DNA of 64,000 nucleotides. It comes from Oxyruncus cristatus. Its lineage: Eukaryota > Chordata > Aves > Passeriformes > Cotingidae. This document shows positions 13,101 through 28,100 of this stretch, in pieces; positions within the stretch are counted from its first letter, which is position 1, and each line of letters opens with the position of its first letter. Both the position numbers and the translations under genes were made by a program. Location of the stretch: NCBI GenBank assembly GCA_013399855.1, contig VXAY01002251.1:1-64000 (forward strand). The letters run 5' to 3'. Below the pieces are notes generated by a model. That model was not told the origin of the DNA, ran no database searches, and saw only the letters and a program-made list of their open reading frames with translations.

Positions 13101-16100
13101 TAGCCTTAATCAAAGCCAACTGGATTTATGCTGGCTTCTTGCTATTAGAGCTAATGTCTGTGATGCCATCTACATATGCCTTTGGTAACTCTCTGCAATA
13201 TATAGAAAGTTAGTGCTTGTCTGCTCCTTGTCGGTTCCAGGCTGTCAGGACCCTGATGATTTTGTAGGATCCTGTCTGAAGGAGATGGAGGGCTTTAGTG
13301 TCTTCCTGTCTTTTCTTTGCCTTGTTGCAAGCTTTCCTAGGCATAGTTGCCTAGGAAATCCACTGTAGTGGATCTGGGGACTCTTAAGATGACTCCGGAA
13401 TATGACACTGAATGTAGAATATCCCTGTGTCACCAAGAACTCCTTGGTTCTGTATTGTGAGGAGCAGATGTTTCCCTCAGCCTCTAGAGTGAGTCCCTGC
13501 AACTTGTGGGGACCTGCATGACCTACCAGACACTCGTTTGGGATGATGGTATTGAGCCAGAAGCTTGAGGGGAAGCTGTGTAGCAGCTCCTCTCCTGTGG
13601 GAGAGCTGCGGCAGCCGATGCTTGTTGTCAGCCCTCTGTGAAGACCCCCCAGGAGACAAGCAGACTGCCCCTTTTCTGTCCTGTTGTGCAAACAAACCAT
13701 CTACTCTTGATGGCCACTGATATGGCCAGTAAAAAGTAAGCTTCAGGTTCACTAGGGTGCTTAATGAACAAGTTTCAGACTTTACAAACTCGTAACCTTT
13801 TTAAAAGAGAAGAAATTTTGCCCAGCCCTGTAGGTTTATAGGAAAGTAAAGTGAGGGTTTCCTCTTCAGGCAAATAAGGTAGTGGTAGAAGAAAAGACTT
13901 AGCATTAGATAATTGCTTTACAGAAGCAGTAAGTATGGAATAGGCAAGTGTTCAGTGCCCTCTAGCAGCAGAATGTAATGTATAAATGATGTAAAATTGA
14001 TTCCAAACCAAACCTCACAAGTTTTAGGAAAGTTTGACTCTGAACTTGGTAGCTCAAGCTTGTAACTGAACCTAGTTCAGCTTGAAATTAATTATGGCAG
14101 TTTATTGGCACTTCTGCATTTCTGTGAATTAAATGAACTTTACTGTGCTCACAGTACAGAAAAGGAGTTAAATTGAATATTTGTGGGTAATAACTTAGAA
14201 TTTGAAACACTTGTACAGTGAAAATTAATCCAATTTTCCTCTTAGCACACTGTAGTTTGGATTGGAGAAATAAAGGAGCATAGCTATGGTAAGCAATAAT
14301 TTAGTTCTCTGATTCACAAAGCTGCTCAGTGAGTCACTGAACCAGATCCCACCACTGACTATTATATATTGATTTAAATAGATTTCATTATCTCCTGATG
14401 GGTTTTGTTAATGGCTGTGATGGTACATTTTTTCGTTGTGTTAACTAGAAGTTTGAGGGAATTCCTTGTGATAAATCTAGATCTGGAAGGTAATCATGAA
14501 GCAATAACCAAGAAGACCTCACTCTACGCAGTTATGTTGGACACTTTATTTTATTGCCAGTTCAATTAAGTAGAGTAACAACATAGTTTAGGGCTGAGAT
14601 GAGTAATTTATTATTTACAAATTTGCTTGTTTAGCTTTTAAGTCAGAAGACAAGGAGATTCTTAAGACTTAAACAGTGATTTGCCAGTTCCCATCTTGTT
14701 TATGCTAAGCTTTTCTCTGGATTGAGTTTTGGCTTGCAAATCACAAAATTATAAGTCTTTACCTGACTATATTTAATTCACTTCTGTATATATCGCTCTA
14801 GGAAAGGTAACAAGGAAAGGGAAAGGATGTAGTATGTGACCTGCAAAGTGGAGTGTCTGTACCCAAATTATGACATCCAAAAAGATTTGTTTTCTTACAC
14901 CTTGCACAACAGGAACACAGTCTGGGATCTGAGAATATATATAAAACGTCAGAACAATTCTGTAGAAGCTCCAAAGGCATGTGTCTGTATTACCTAGGAT
15001 GTTGGTGTTGTCATGCAGGCAGAAGTTGAGTCCAAAAGAACCCCATCTGCTTTAAGCTTAGCTTGGCAAATTAATTTAGTATAGATAATATACTTCTAGC
15101 ACAAGGTGGTGATAAATGGTGATATTAGTACCATTCAGTCTCTGTCCTTAATTTGCTGTCTGATTTGAGTCAAGCAAAATACTCTGATTTTCAGTTTGTT
15201 TGCAAATAAAGTGGATTCATCACACACTTTTCAGGCGTGTGATGAATTAGGTATTGGAGAAAGGAAAAGTGTTGTCAGAATCAGTAAGGGAAGATATGAA
15301 GTCACAAAGAAGTCTCCATCTCAGAAAACCAAAGTCTGTGGACATTTGAATCTGTGGTTTCTGCCTGTCTCCAGAAGGGTCCATTGCAAAATTTACATTC
15401 ATATTAGGGTTTGGATTTTGAAAGCTCCAGGGTTTTCAGGTAGGGCCCATCTCCAGGGAAAATAAAACTTAACCACAACCACCAACCCAAAACTGAACCA
15501 TCAAGTAACCTGAACCCAACTGAGTGAGGTTAAAAAGAGTTTGGTTAACTGTCTTGTTTTGTTGCTGTTGGCGAGAAAAAGAAGTGGGAGTGAGAGATGC
15601 CTTTTTAGATATTTCTGACCCAGGTTAAATTAGGACATTAAGAGTCTTGTGAGGAAGTTTCAAGGGCTGATTGGATTACTTGGATCCCAACACAGCCGGT
15701 GGAGATGAGTCCAAAGTTCCAGATGGTTATTAAATTAGAAAGGGAGAGATCATATGAGGTCTGCATTATTTCTACGTAATACCTCCCTTAGTTCCTTATG
15801 GATAAGCACATCCCAAAGATACTCAACATCTCTATGACACGTGGGCTTCTTAATCTGGTTAGCTTGTGTCTGATTTGAATGGGAAGAACATTTCCAGAGC
15901 TGGTCAGCCTGTGGCCTTACTATCAGTTACCTGTTCAAAGAAGAGAAATCGGAATTCTCTTTATGTTTCAGCACCGAGATTGTTCTTTCTTACTGGCACC
16001 ATATTAAAAAATTCTTCCTGTCATTGGAATTTAGTCCAGTTCACCCTTTTCATCAAGTAAAAGCAAGGGGTTTTTTTGTTTGTATTGGTGTTTGCATTTT

Positions 16101-19100
16101 TAAGTGTTTTTTGCAAGTATTGCTATCTGCAAAATTTAATAACAAGGTTTGATTGAAAAGTATATTCTACTTCCTGCCATTCATGCTCCTTATTTAGCTT
16201 TAATGCTATATTTGCAGGAAATGAAACCCAGAATCTAAAACTGATTGATGCACATGCCCTCATAGGCTAGTAAAATGCATCAGTTTGGGTAATGAATGCT
16301 TCAGGAGAACTCATTGAGAGCAAAACAAACAAAAAACCTAGATGTGCTTCATATACAAAGTCTTACTGAACACTGACCTGATCACACATTTGTAACTTGT
16401 TTTTTTAGTGCAGATTTGGGATTCAGTTAACTGAGAATGTGTCTTTAAAAGTTTCCAAATGACCCATTCTGCTGCCCCACCTTCTCTTCCCTGATTAGGA
16501 AAGGGAAAGGATGTACTGAAGATAACACTGAGGATACCTTCCAAATGACCAGAGGAAAAGAAAGAACAAGGAGAAGGGGTCATTAAGATGATAAATGGAA
16601 GTTGGGTTTGCTGTTATTACAGGTTATGTTGTTTTTTCTCCAGGGGAGTGAAAAGGAGGAGGGGATGTACCATTTCCTGTTGGAGAAACTATAATCAGCT
16701 GTAGAACATTTGCAGTTTTAGGAAGAAAAGGTCTTGACTGTGCTACTGTACAAAGATTGAAGTGGCAAAGCCAAGGTTCATATTGAAATGTTAACAAGTT
16801 TGTGAGAAAGAGGACTCAACATGCCATTTCCTAAGAACTTGGAGGAGGCTTAATGAAAGATGCTAAGATGTTTGTTTCCATAAAGATGAGTAATGGCCCA
16901 AGCAAAGACTGCAAATTGTGAAGAGAAATACATCGAAATTCATCTTAAATTTGGATTTAATCTATTCCTCTTCCTGTTTTTATGGCAAATACTCTGTTAC
17001 CGAAGTGGTCTTTGAAACCCTAATTCCTCCAGAACTTGGTGTAATAGGATTATTCAGTATATAAATTGGATTATCAGCATAATTCTTAAATGCTGTATTC
17101 TCCTTCAAACAGTATCAAAAAGAATATATTTTGGGATGGGGAGGAGACTGCATGACTAGTGTTCTTCAAGATGCCAACAATTGTGCAGGAACTTAAGGAT
17201 TTGGAAACTGAGCTGTTAGAAGCCACCATTACTTCAAGTGAGGTTCAAAGAAGGGGAGACTCCCAGGCAAGGTGACCTAGAAAGTTGGTGTCTCTTAGAA
17301 CCTCTCACGCTAGCCAGAGAAGGGCGTGAGTACGACCTCTGTAAAGAGGGTTCTGCATTGGTTTCGAGCACTTGTGCCTGTGGTTGATTAACGGAATTTT
17401 TACTCAAAGCAGAAAAGTTCAAAGTCCTTTTGTTATACTTGTAATTTTCTGCTCTTCTCTGGTGTGTTCAAAATCCCTCTCTCACAGCTTCTGCCTAGCT
17501 GAAAAAAATGTTTACCCCTTTAAAGTGAAAAAATAAAGTTGCAACCCATATAACAATGGCAGCTAACAGAGAGCACTTGACCTCTAAAATTGAATTTTCT
17601 CAGAAGTCAAGGAACAAAGAGTATTTTAAACATTAGAGAAGCAAGTAAAAACAAAGTGTTTATAACACAACTTCCTTGGATTTCCATATAGTTTGTGGAA
17701 GTGTCATGAGGATTTTTACAGTTACAAGATTTCAACACAACACTTGTTTATCTATAGATATGATACAGTGCAAGGTGTTCATCTCTGTCTTCTTAGTTGC
17801 AGTGACCAGTGATAAAATTGACAAAAATCGTAGTATTTTTGAATCAAACCTGTTTGTCAGTTTCTTACACCAGCCACAGATGACTGAGAAGTACCACTGT
17901 GATATTCATCTGAGCTTCTTGGTCCTTCTGCACTGGACTGAAAGCTTTCAAGTGACAGTCCTTCCACATAGGTTCCTGGTGCTTTGTGCATGTTCTCAGG
18001 CCTTTCTTCAAAACCACAGTGTTTTCTTTCTGAATCTCTTTGGACTACGAGGCTAAGCATGTCAGGAATGCCTAGACAGTGCAGAGAGAAGAGGTTTTCC
18101 GTTCTTTTACTTTGCCAGTTCTTTCTCCAAAATTCAAATTTAAAATATTATGTTTGTCATTAATTTTTAGATTATCTCTGCAAGGGACCTGTGTACAGCT
18201 ACTCCTAATAATGCTGCTGTTGTCTTTTGGATAATATGATAAATATGTAATGTTAAGAAGATATTGGGAAGGCACAGCAACTCTTTTCTATCATCAGTGC
18301 TGAGCACTCTTCTTTATAAGAAAAATTCATCAACCAAGAATGCAATGACTATGCCAAACAGGACTTCAGTACAGGTGATCTAAATGAATGGCATGGTTTT
18401 ACATACAAAAAACCAGACAAACACCAATTATTCCTCCTAAGTCCATTACACATCTCTTGGGTTCTCAAAGAAAAGCTGTCTAACCAGTTGTCAAGCCAGG
18501 AACCAATGCAGAAAATTACCTCCATAATGTTTAGGACCAGAGACAAACTGTTTCCCAGAGTCCTCACTGTTTGCAAACTGTCTGGACATTAAATTGCAAG
18601 ACTTATCCTCTCACTTTATCTTCCAGTATTTTCAGCACTTTTCTACCAATCCTGCCTGGCTCTTCAGGCATACAGTGGCATCCTGGGAAAAGGTATTATA
18701 AATTGTATCAGTCAAAGGCAGTTTCTTGAGGACCTGATTTATTCTGTGTCCTTTTGGAAAGAAGAGAAAAAAACCCACTTTCTGAATCAGTTCACTTTTG
18801 AAAATTAATAAACCTTTTGTTGTCCACTCATATTGTACACTGAGGTGCAATAAAATAAAAAAAGGCGATACCGTGGAGAAAAATTCAGAGGCTTTATTTA
18901 AATGCATAACCAAGTTTGTTTGCTTTGAAAGAACAGTAACAATGTAACGTATATCTGGTGCTGAGTTAAGTACATCCTTGTCCAGATTTGATTTATGGGA
19001 TTGTTTCTGTATGTTAACCATTGTTAACATATCATCCATCATTTTTATATTCATGCTGCCTGTGGGCACTCACTAGCGCATCAGCGTGAAAGGAACGTGA

Positions 19101-22100
19101 AATAAAACTGGTAGCAGTTCCCAATGCAGGAAACGTATTTCCCTGAAATAACAGAGGTTAGTGTGTAGTGAGCTGTAGATCATTTTAAGGCGAGAAGATC
19201 TGTGTAACTGGAGGAACTGTGTTAGGAGAAAGAAGGCAATCATTGATTCCTGTAGCTTATTAACCTCTTGAGGGCCATGTGCAGTATGCAGACATCATCC
19301 ATGGCCTGCTGGTGTGCATATATGTGATGTGGCTATCCAATTACCTGAAGAAAAATGCAGCCACTTCTGTTGCGTGCTAAAACACATCAGGAGATAGACT
19401 GTGAGCTCAGGCTGCCTGGGATTTTGAAGGTAGAAGTTGAACTTTGTGAAGAATGCTTGTACAAATGGTTCTGTAAACATGTATGTAATTCATACAAGAT
19501 GTCTGTGTAATTCACACAATAATTTTGTTCAGTACACAAAGAAGGGTTTCTCCAACCCCTGTGCTAGGCAGTAACTCCGTAGTATACGAGAATGGGCATC
19601 TTTAAGAAATACAGATAATGGAGGGTTTTTTAGGTAAACAGAACATTCAGAAGTTGCCACAATTATTAAACACAGTTCTCAAGGGAAGTTTTATGGGTAC
19701 AAACAAAAGCCATTCTTGTTTGTCTTTCACATTCATTTCAAAATTGCACTTAATTGCTAAATCCTTCCCATGTGAGCTTTGCAACTTGTGTTCTTTAACC
19801 AGATGCTATAGCCTGTGTTTTAGTACTGATAATTTCATAGTTGAAGTTCAGGGATATCTGCAGTGGTATTTTTGATTCATCTACTTTGTAATACAACTTA
19901 ACCTAGAGGCACTGTATGACTTGTATCATAACTTGTGAACATCAAAATTTTATATTCATGATTTAAACTGAAATTTACAGTTGTCGATAAAGAAGTAATA
20001 TATTCAGTATATTACTATAAAGTCATTCACATAAACCCTTAATTTCGTCTTAAAACTGTATCTTGATTTTGTGTCAGCTGGTGGATCCCATATGCTAGGA
20101 ATGGCTCTTTGCTTCTGGGGAATTCAGGTGCAACTGCTGAGATGAGGGCAGAATTTGAGTGTTCACTCTTGGCTGTTTCGCCTTTTGCCTTTGTCTGTTA
20201 ATTAGCCTTTTTCTCTCCATTTCATATGGTTGTGCTTTTCTTTTTTTTTTTGACACTGATCTTGGAAGGAGAAAGAGAAAATGCTTTTGAGATTATACTA
20301 GTTTGAGGTGTGCTGTGCTCAGAGAGGGGAAGAGTCTTAGTCCAGTTTTATGCGAGACACCATCATAATAAGGTGTTATCTGTACATTATTGCGGATGTC
20401 GTAGTAATCCATCATAGGTCATAGCAATCATCTGATTAGTCCTGTGATTCATAGACAAATCGATTATTACTGAAACGACCCAAAGGATGTGATTTAAACA
20501 TGATATTCTTTCAAGTCAACATCCAGAGTTTGCATGTGGATAGCCTGGAGTGAGGCATTCAGGCTGTTCTGTCAAGAGCCCAGTTCTGAAAATACATTTG
20601 CTACTATTCTTTATCAGTATTATGAACTTCTTCCCTTATGAATGAAAATACAGGGCAACACATTATTGTGGGTAATCTTTTTTGCATAATGTATTATAAT
20701 ACAGTGCTTACCTGAAGCATCAAATCATGTTTCAGAGGCACTTGTCTGATGATGACTAAATTTGAATTGAGACTCACAACAGCCATACAGAGCAATGCGT
20801 AGCAAGGTTGATGGTTGAATTCAGAAAATATGTTTCATAATAAGAAGTTCTTTGTTTCCACCTGTTGTATTTGTGCTATGGCAAGTATTATTTGTGCTAT
20901 TGAAATGATCTGGTAGTCTAAAGGATAAAATAAGTTCTTCTTCATAATCCAATGTACAGCTACTTTTTGGGACTTGGGCCAAACCTCCACCTTCTGATCA
21001 TCCTCAGGAACTATATATATATGAGTTTTAAAGGTGGTGTAGGAGACAGTAGGTGATGATTTCAGTCATCTTTAACTGAAAAAAGCAGATATTAACTTAG
21101 ATAAAAGTTAGTGGGAGCAACTACTAATTTTCAATGTACAAAAGTAAAGTTTTTTGTACTTCAAAATTTAAACTTATTACCTGAAAGCACTGACCTTTTG
21201 GGGGCAAAGATGGAAATAGGAAAGTTGGAAAGCTGAGAAACAGCTAACACAGGTTTAAAAAGGGGATTTATTTTAAGAGTGCTTTGTTATCCAGGAACTA
21301 AACTGGATGCTAGCCATTTCATAGCAGCTCTATATAAGTGAAAAGAAATACAAAAACAAGTCTGCCGGTTCCTCTACATGTCACTGCCACTGGGTAACTG
21401 TTCACACCTACGTTAGTCACTCCTTCAGTGGGGTATGAAATCGTTCCAGCTTTTAAAATGTGTGAGAGAATTAAGGCAGGTGCTGACACATCATAAATGA
21501 AAGCCTAACCTTCAGGCTGATACAGTAGTGGCATTGTCACTGTTTGCATTCTGGAAAACGTATGGCTTGTCAAGTTGCAATAAAATTATTTTGTGCTTTT
21601 ATATTGTTAAAACTCAGTGGGGTCTTTGGACTGTCCATGAGACTTGCTGATGTTGGAAGTTATATTGATACTCAGTACGTAAAGACGGGTTTTTTTTGAT
21701 GTTACTGACTTTGTGTCACTCAATAGCTGTTGGATTAATTGATAAGGAAGAAACTTGCTACAGAATGTGCTTGCGCATCTGCTGTTGGAGAAATCAAATA
21801 CTGAACCATCGATGATCAAAGAAACCCTTAACTACTTCTCTGAAAATCCTCTCAGAGTAATACTACTCGTAAAAACAGCAGACAAAGTGATATTTTGATT
21901 TCACAGTAGAACAAATGCTCAGGTTTTTTTCATAAAAGGAGATGGAAAAAGAGAGAACAGAGAGTCATCTTCAGTTCATGGATATTTGTCATAAGCTCTT
22001 ATTTAAACCTGAAATCCAGTGCATTGCTGTGGAGCTTCTTATCTCAAGAAATCATTATTTTTCTCTCAAAGGAGTGTTTAATCTTCGGTTTCTTACAAGG

Positions 22101-25100
22101 TTTGTCTTACAAATAAAATTATATTGAATCTCACTACCTTCGACCAATTGTTGAAGTTTCTGTCCTCCCTCTTTCCAAAATTTACACCAGATTGTCAAAA
22201 GGAAAACACCACTAATGTATGTGAGCTTCTGTTAAAAGTTCAAATGAAATTACCTAAATCATTATGAGTTTTAGAAAACCTGCATGTTTTTCTTGCTAAC
22301 AATAAGGCAATTTAATTACTCCAATTAATGATTTAATCACTATATAAAAACTGTCTTGGTTTTTGTGTCACATTTAGCCCTATATGAAAAATCTCTTAGC
22401 ACAGCATTAGGGAATTAGAATTATCCTGGTACCGAGTAAAAACAACATATTTTTTTGTGTAACCAGAATTGCATGTATTATCTGAGTACACTTGCTTTCC
22501 TAACTGCGGAACTAAAATATTTTCTTCATTTATGATTTGCCTTAATATGTAGGAAGGACAGCAGACAATACAATAGGAGTGTTAACCTATTCTTATTTCT
22601 TTCTCTCTTTTATGTCATTTTCCGAAAGTGGGCACACATTTATGTTTCCAAACTGTATTTTGAGGTCTCTTGTGGTGTCACTTTTTTGGTTTTGTACCCA
22701 AGATCACCTTGTCCACTAGTGCTATGCAATTTGTAATATATTCCAGTGGCACTCCTGTGAGGTGGTGTTATTTTCAGTTGTGTAGCTAGGGAACAGGCAC
22801 AGAAGAGTATGAGCAGCTTTCCTGTACCTAACTCTGCCTTGTCATTTAGGCTTCCCCTTGTCATCTGCAGTTAAGGTGATATATCACGCCCCCCCCCCCA
22901 GCCCGCCCAGTGACTTAGCTTGGATCACGCTGAAGTCTGTGGCAGGCTGTGCACTGAACTCAGATCTTCCAAGAGCTACATTAGCACTCTTTTTACTCGA
23001 ACATGCCTCCTTTCTGAAATAAACAAATGTATTATACTGAAGTACAGTGATTTGAATACTGCTCCTTCATGTGGATCAGCAAGAAGCATAAACCTTTTGA
23101 TTACTTTATCACTATTTTAAAGGTTTTGATATTTCTCTTATTAAATAATTGATAATGTCATCCATTATCTTGGGTTTCATGGTTTCTATACTGATTGCTT
23201 TCCACAGATACTACACTCTCAGGGGAAATCGGCACCAAGAAAAAAGTGAAAAGACTGTTAAGTTTCCAGAGATATTTCCATGCATCCAGGTTACTGCGTG
23301 GAATTGTACCACAAGCCTCTCTGTACCTACTGGATGAGGACTACCTTGGGCAAGCAAGGGTAAGACAGGTCTCCAGATCTCCCTTTCCTTTATTAATATT
23401 ACAGAGAGTGTCAATTTTGTTTCAGTCTTCAGGTAAACAAATTTATGGGTGATCTTTCCTAAATGATCCACATTACATTCCCACCTCACAGCAAACAGAC
23501 TGTCCATTCCTCTCTTATGGTTACAGCTTTAAAGGCTCAGGTCTCAAAGCAACAAGAAAATGTCTAAATCCATTCAGCATTTTCAGATTCCAACAACTGA
23601 AATTATAATCTGGATTTATTAAAGGATGGAAGGATCTCTGGCTGAGTTGCTGATTTAAGTAAGTGCAGCCTTGACATGGGATTTAGTTCATTCACTTGAA
23701 AAAAAACATGTGTCTCTCAGCTGGTATAGAACCCATTAGGTAACCCCCAATAGCCCTCCATAATGGCAAAGGCTAGGAAACAGGCAGCATTTACTGCAAA
23801 GAACTTCAAAATGATCAAAACGTAATTATCTTATTTTGCAGCTCTTATACTCGCTTTGAATGGTATTTTCTAACAAAACTTGCGCAGCTGATGGCATTGG
23901 GATTATGTGCCTAGGCAATTTCTATTCTCTGCAAGAGAAGATTATGTGCCAGGTGCTGGAAAGTAATGAAGAATCCAGAACGAGTTTGGGTGTAGACCAG
24001 GAGATAGGAGTGAATGCGTATTTCATTCGCACATACGCCACTGTAGGTCATACAGCTAGTCCAGACTAAGCCTCTTGACTGAACTGGTGTAGCTGTAAAA
24101 ACACTGTATGTGGTGGTAATGATGGATTCTTCTGCATGTCTGGGTGGGCTTCAAAGTAGCACTGTAAGTTTATAAAAACTATTCCTGCTTCTTGGTTTGT
24201 TTAGCAAATTGTAGCTCATATTCACCATGAGAGCTAAGATTTTAATACACTGTATTAAAAACCTAAGAAAATTTGCACTGATTTTGAGAACGTGAAAGAA
24301 AAATGAAGAATTTGTGTAGCAAAAGGGAATATTTTCATAATTTTTAGCTTATATTATTACTTGTTTTGGGCTCCATGTGGAAGACATTTTTAGTGTAGAG
24401 TTCAAAACCTCCTCAGTTAAAAGTGCAAGTGATATTTTATGCAGTACAGCTACATTTGGTGCCTGATGTTTGATATTTCAAGTACACCTCTATAGCTTTT
24501 CTGAATAAAACTTAAAAGAATCACAGAATGTGATGAGTTGGAAGGGACCCACAGAAGAGATCACTGAGTCCAACTCCTGGCCCTCCACAGGACCATCCCC
24601 AAGAGTCACACCATGTGCCTGAGAGTATTGTCCAAACACTTCTTGAACTCTGTAAGGCTTGGTGCTGTGACCACTTCCTGGGGAGCCTCTTCCAGTGCCC
24701 AACCACCCTCTGAGTGAAGAACCTTTTGATTGATTAACATGGAATAATAAATAAAATCTGCTTTACAGTTTGACACACCAGTCATTTGCCTTTTCATATT
24801 TGTTTTTTTCCAGCATATGCTATCCAAAGTGGGAATGTGGGATTTTGACATTTTCTTGTTTGACCGCTTGACAAATGGTGAGTAATTTTTTTAAGTCTTT
24901 AATATCTCTCATATATGACTGTTCAAAAAATCCCTAATTAATTATTTGCTAAATGTTTCCAGTTTAGATAACTGAAGAGATACTGGCCATTTTTAACTTC
25001 TCTTAAAATCATATCCTGGAACTTTATCAGGGTTTTACTGAACTATAGGATAATGCTTAAAGTGTGCTTTTCTATTAGTTAATCTAACCTCCTACATTTG

Positions 25101-28100
25101 TTGTGGTCACCTCTTCAAGAAGGTGTTTCTGTTTCCTTTACCTGGGAAACTGCCAAGCTACTTTAAATATACCTGTTAGATACATTGGTCAATAGTTTCA
25201 GATTGCCATAACCAGTTGATTTCTCTCGATACAGAAGACCTTTAAGTGAAGATACCTTTGCTTCTGTTCAGCACCGAAAATTAGGAAATAATTATTAAGA
25301 CAGTAAAAATTAAGACAGTGAAATATTTTCCCTAAATGCCTGTAACATATGCCTGTAACATACATCCTTATCTTTCTTTGCCCCTGCTCAGTAGTTAGGA
25401 CCAAATAGGTTTTCATGTCCTCTTTGTTCATATATTTATTTTCTTTCCCGAGTTATGTGAAATAAGGAAAGACTCCCTTCAAACATTGTTTATATGAAGT
25501 ATGGGTTTGGTTTGTTCAGGGTGCTTTTTCTAACTTTTCTGGAAACATTGCTGCTGAGTTAAGCAGTGCAAACTATTTGAAATATTTTATGTATGTATAG
25601 TTGATCATGTAATACTAGTTAGGCTCAATTTTGCCAGTCTTCCCAGTACTGGATTTACAGTAAAGCCAGTGTAACATTATAGTAGGACTTCAGACTATAA
25701 GTGCAACTCATTTTTCCTGTCTGCATCATTATTATGAGATGCAACTGTAGCTGAGCTAGGTACATGGGCTAATTACATGTTTGTACAGCCATGCATAAAA
25801 GAAAAAATTTAGTTACAAACTGCTGCTTTTTAGTAATTAATTAGTACAGTACGACAAACCAAAGTGGCAGAAAAGCCGTTCTCCTTTCTGCTGTTTCTGG
25901 AGGTAGACCTGAATTATGAAGATGATGTCATTCTCAAACAAGCCTGTCATAAGATTTCCAGTTAAAACCATGTCAGTTTACCTTCTTCCAGTTAAAACCA
26001 TAGTTTGCCTGTGTCATGTTGAAACAGCAAAAGTGACTTCAAGGCATCTAGACACAATAATGATACTCCATTGGTACAGCTGTGCCATCAACTCTTGATT
26101 ATATATACGAGTACCTTATATAAGTGACTTGTGAGTATATGAGTGTCATCTAAGCTCATATGATACGAGCTAAGGTGATAGGAGCTGATTAGTATGAAAT
26201 CACCAAGATTTTTAGTCTTGCTTGGTTTGTAACTCATGTTAAGGGAATCTAAGAATTGTTCCTTTCTGCTTTCAGGAAACAGTCTCGTAACACTGCTGTG
26301 TCACCTCTTCAATGTGCATGGACTTATTCACCATTTCCAGTTAGACATGGTTACATTACACAGGTTTTTAGGTAAGTGCTCACCTCAAAGCCATCTTTGA
26401 ATGAAGTTTACAGCTTAAGTAGAGCATCAGAGAAGGCACTGGCTTGGTCTGTGTATCTACATAAAAACCATGCTGCTGTTGCAAATTTTTCAGCAAAGCA
26501 TTTCTGTGATATATGTTGGCATACAGTTTACAGGCACTCAGGTACTTGGTTCAGTACCTAGTCAATGGAGGGACTTCAAAAGACTCTGCATTGGGCTGAA
26601 GCATCCCAGTACCACAATCGTTCTGGTGATTTCACATAAAGTATTCCATGCAGACATATGGCCAAGCTGTAGGCCCACACAGACAGACAAATAGACAGAC
26701 ACTACAGAAGCTACCCATGCCCAGTACGATTGTGGTGCAGTATAATTATTTTAGTGACTGACAGACCACTGAGACCCAGAGCAGTTAAAAGCTTATGTGC
26801 AAAATTTAACAAATTATATCAAGCTGTCTGCACTGAATAGTGTTGATGAAAGCCCCTGCTGCTGTTACTGCCAACAGAGATATTAGCCCCATGCTGTCAG
26901 TGAACCAAAAGAAGAAATTGGCCAAAATCAATTGCTTTTTGCATCATGTTTTGAATGTAGCTGAATCCTAGTTTGTTAGGCTGTCAGGAGGAGTTTCCAA
27001 GGCAAGGTCTCTTCTTTAAGAGTGCCTAATTGTCGCTTCTGGAAAGCATCCCTCTGGTATGGAGACAGACAAAATCTCCCTGCTGTTTCTGACTCCTGTG
27101 GGCAGCCATGAAGTGGACACTCGGGTGATTGGAAGTAGTGGTACTCAGAGTTCAAAGGATTACCCACTGTACATCCAGGTGCTTGTGAAGTTGGAAACAA
27201 ACAGAAGGCTAGGACTTTCTTTGACATTCCTTGTGCTGGCAACGAGTGCCATGGGAAATTTGCCTGTTACCTTTCTGTTTGATTAATTTGATACTGTCTA
27301 GGAGAGTGCTTTGGGCATGATCACATGCAGCTTCCAGTGTTCATGTGGTGTTGTCCCAAGACCACCTAATGGTGCAGGCGCTGCTGCAAAGAACAGATGG
27401 GTGTGAAGCACACACCTCAATGATTTTCTGTGCAAGTGAAAGCTGAGAGTTAATAGGTTGGTGCTCCTGATCCAGATGGACCAGTTCCAACACTGTAAAC
27501 TAAAGCAAGAAGGACTGGTATTTTAAAATGAACACATAGATGTAACTAAAATTATCACAGGCGATTTTGCTGTGAATACCCCGATGCTTTATCCTTTGAT
27601 TCTTTGCCTGGGGGATGTAGAAATGCCTTTCGCTGTAGTTCATCGCTCAAATAACAAATGATGCCAGGATATCAGGGCCTTACTACCTGTTGCTGTGAAA
27701 TAGGTGGTACTGCCTTAATGGCACACTGCTACTCTATGACAGCAACCTAAATAATTACACGCCGTTGTGGATAAATTTGCCTCTCTTCCTTGTTTATTTT
27801 ACTCCTGAATGAGAGCCTTCACCAAGGCAAGAAAGAGTTGATTTATGCACTATACCCATTATATCCCCTCAGGCCTCACAAATCCTTTCATGCATTTTTT
27901 CTCTAAAGGTGTCCCAATAAGAGCAGCAATCTAAATAAACTACAGCTATTTGAAAAAGGTCCTTAGACAGCTGACTGCAAAACCTCAGATTGTATTTTAA
28001 GTCCAGTTCCCACTTGTGGCCATGGCATTCAGAGACAAAAGGATCTTTGTTTTCTGTTTTGATTCCCAGTTATGGTTCAAGAAGATTACCATAGCCAAAA

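Larger units (their letters stand above)
10198..23207. other. PDE7B intron, 13.0 kb
   Basis: No exon was recognised. It contains a CRE octamer in a repeat-like palindrome (10665), a purine/G-quadruplex tract (11176-11280), a 16-bp palindrome (11630-11645), hairpins at 13333-13358 and 15215-15247, and a poly-C run near 22890. A GC-richer block at 13200-13760 has a long but featureless - strand frame. Confidence 0.6.
24878..28069. other. PDE7B introns between exons c, d and e
   Basis: These two introns (24878-26275 and 26372-28069) have no recognised gene. They contain a perfect 13-bp tandem duplication (25337-25362), a 30-bp-offset direct repeat (25956-26001) and a short imperfect CAGACA-type repeat near 26690-26705. 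Confidence 0.55.

Noticed and set aside
13245..13752. 151- and 91-codon - strand frames in a GC-richer block
   Set aside because: No recognisable domain, no convincing splice sites and two overlapping frames open at once. More likely a decayed repeat or chance.
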